NCBI GenBank assembly: GCA_004369045.1
Contig: ML213513.1
Coordinates: 329,057-393,056 of the forward strand
Origin: Heliocybe sulcata
Lineage: Eukaryota > Basidiomycota > Agaricomycetes > Gloeophyllales > Gloeophyllaceae
Length of the DNA stretch: 64,000 nucleotides
Direction of reading: 5' to 3'
Below the pieces are notes generated by a model. The model had not been told where the DNA came from. It made no database searches and saw nothing but the letters and a program-made list of their open reading frames with translations. Both the position numbers and the translations under genes were made by a program. Below, in pieces: positions 63,238 through 64,000 of the stretch (positions are counted from its first letter, which is position 1; every line of letters starts with the position of its first letter).

Positions 63238-64000
63238 AGCTCAGGGGCTTCCTCAATTGCGCTGCAGCACTATATATTCTATTGACCTGATACACACACC
63301 AAAATGCACCATTCCGCGCTAGATGCTTGATTGATGCCTGGATCACGAGCGCTCTCTTGGCCGGGTTTCACTATGGAAACGGGGACTGCTCCCGAGACCG
63401 TGTCTTTGGGGCAGCTCTACAACGATATGACTAGCAGTTGACATTGCTGACTGTATCGTTTGTTCTTGGTCAACGTTGCATGTTGCCAAGAATCACGGCA
63501 GACCAGCTCGCCATGGGTCAGGTCCCCGACCTGCTTGGCAGTAATATTGAATGGCAATGACCCTGCAGAGCGCTATTAATGCATCTAGGAAGCATACGCG
63601 CCCGAATTTGCGATAGGCGCCCTAGTCATCAACGTTGTCAACACTGCACGCAGTCCATGGACAACATGTCCCATACCCGTTCAACCTTTGATTGATATAT
63701 CATGATCTCGAAAGCCGGGGTAAGTTCATCATGATTATATTTAACTCAGTCATCGTACGAAGCTCATGTCCTCTGAAAGTCATGCTCCTATATCTCCGTA
63801 AGGCTATCACCTAGACGTCCCAGACTATGAGCCTAATTAGGCTTACCGTTGCAACTGTCCCTGGGGCCTAGCTAGGCTCAAAGTCGCTCTCTGCTGACAC
63901 CGGCGGTGGTACCGGGGCAGGGGTTCCCTTAGCTGTAGAGTACTATAGTGTAGACATACTATATATTTATAACCCACTACCCATTGACGTCGGTCGCCGA
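63238..64000. other. right edge, no gene recognised
   Basis: A TATA-like tract (about 63,271-63,278) precedes the bestrophin start. The rest shows no gene. Two palindromes lie at 63,830-63,843 and 63,866-63,877. Confidence 0.4.
63829..63879. repeat. nested palindromes
   Basis: agcctaattaggct (63830-63843) and gcctagctaggc (63866-63877) are each perfect palindromes. Outer gagccta and taggctc also pair, so the 51-bp segment can form a cruciform or hairpin. No known element recognised. Confidence 0.6.

Overview
The window is nuclear DNA of a filamentous basidiomycete, very probably a wood-associated agaricomycete (Polyporales- or Russulales-like). Nearly every gene is cut by 48-60 bp GT-AG introns. 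The families are typical of that group: Armillaria-type flavin halogenases, DUF6533-like seven-helix proteins, a HET gene of the mushroom type, a KHA1-type K+/H+ antiporter and a fungal bestrophin. Genes were assembled by eye from exons by splicing logic; there is no RNA evidence.

Layout. (1) 1.1-15.3 kb: the core of a secondary-metabolite cluster. Two large, unusually built polyketide synthases flank a condensation-domain-like acyltransferase. The minus-strand synthase reads KS - (no AT) - ACP - thioester reductase - AT with a Cys nucleophile - ACP. The plus-strand synthase reads degenerate adenylation domain - ACP - KS - dead AT and stops at the post-AT linker. (2) 15.6-26.9 kb: a seven-helix membrane protein, a K+/H+ antiporter, an MFS exporter and an aldo-keto reductase. 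(3) 27.5-44.4 kb: tailoring enzymes in a tandemly duplicated halogenase / FAD-monooxygenase array (2 halogenases, 3 monooxygenases), interrupted by a 295-base assembly gap in AT-rich sequence. (4) 47.4-50.0 kb: an Old Yellow Enzyme reductase facing a small secreted repeat-peptide precursor (signal peptide, 15 short units ending in Asp-Trp, separated by Lys-Arg/Arg-Arg). (5) 51.8-53.2 kb: a decayed HET gene. (6) 55.8-63.2 kb: ordinary genome (EBP-like membrane protein, C2H2 zinc-finger protein, bestrophin), probably outside the cluster.

How it may work together (inference): the two synthases carry complementary defects, since only the minus-strand protein has a plausible acyltransferase and only it has a release domain. 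They may therefore act as a split pair giving an unreduced chain released as an aldehyde. The product would then be reduced (AKR, OYE), hydroxylated (FAD monooxygenases), chlorinated (halogenases), perhaps esterified (acyltransferase) and exported (MFS).

The two least ordinary items are the rearranged, complementary synthase pair and the Kex2-type repeat precursor whose predicted products reduce to ASDW, GSDW and GGPDW.
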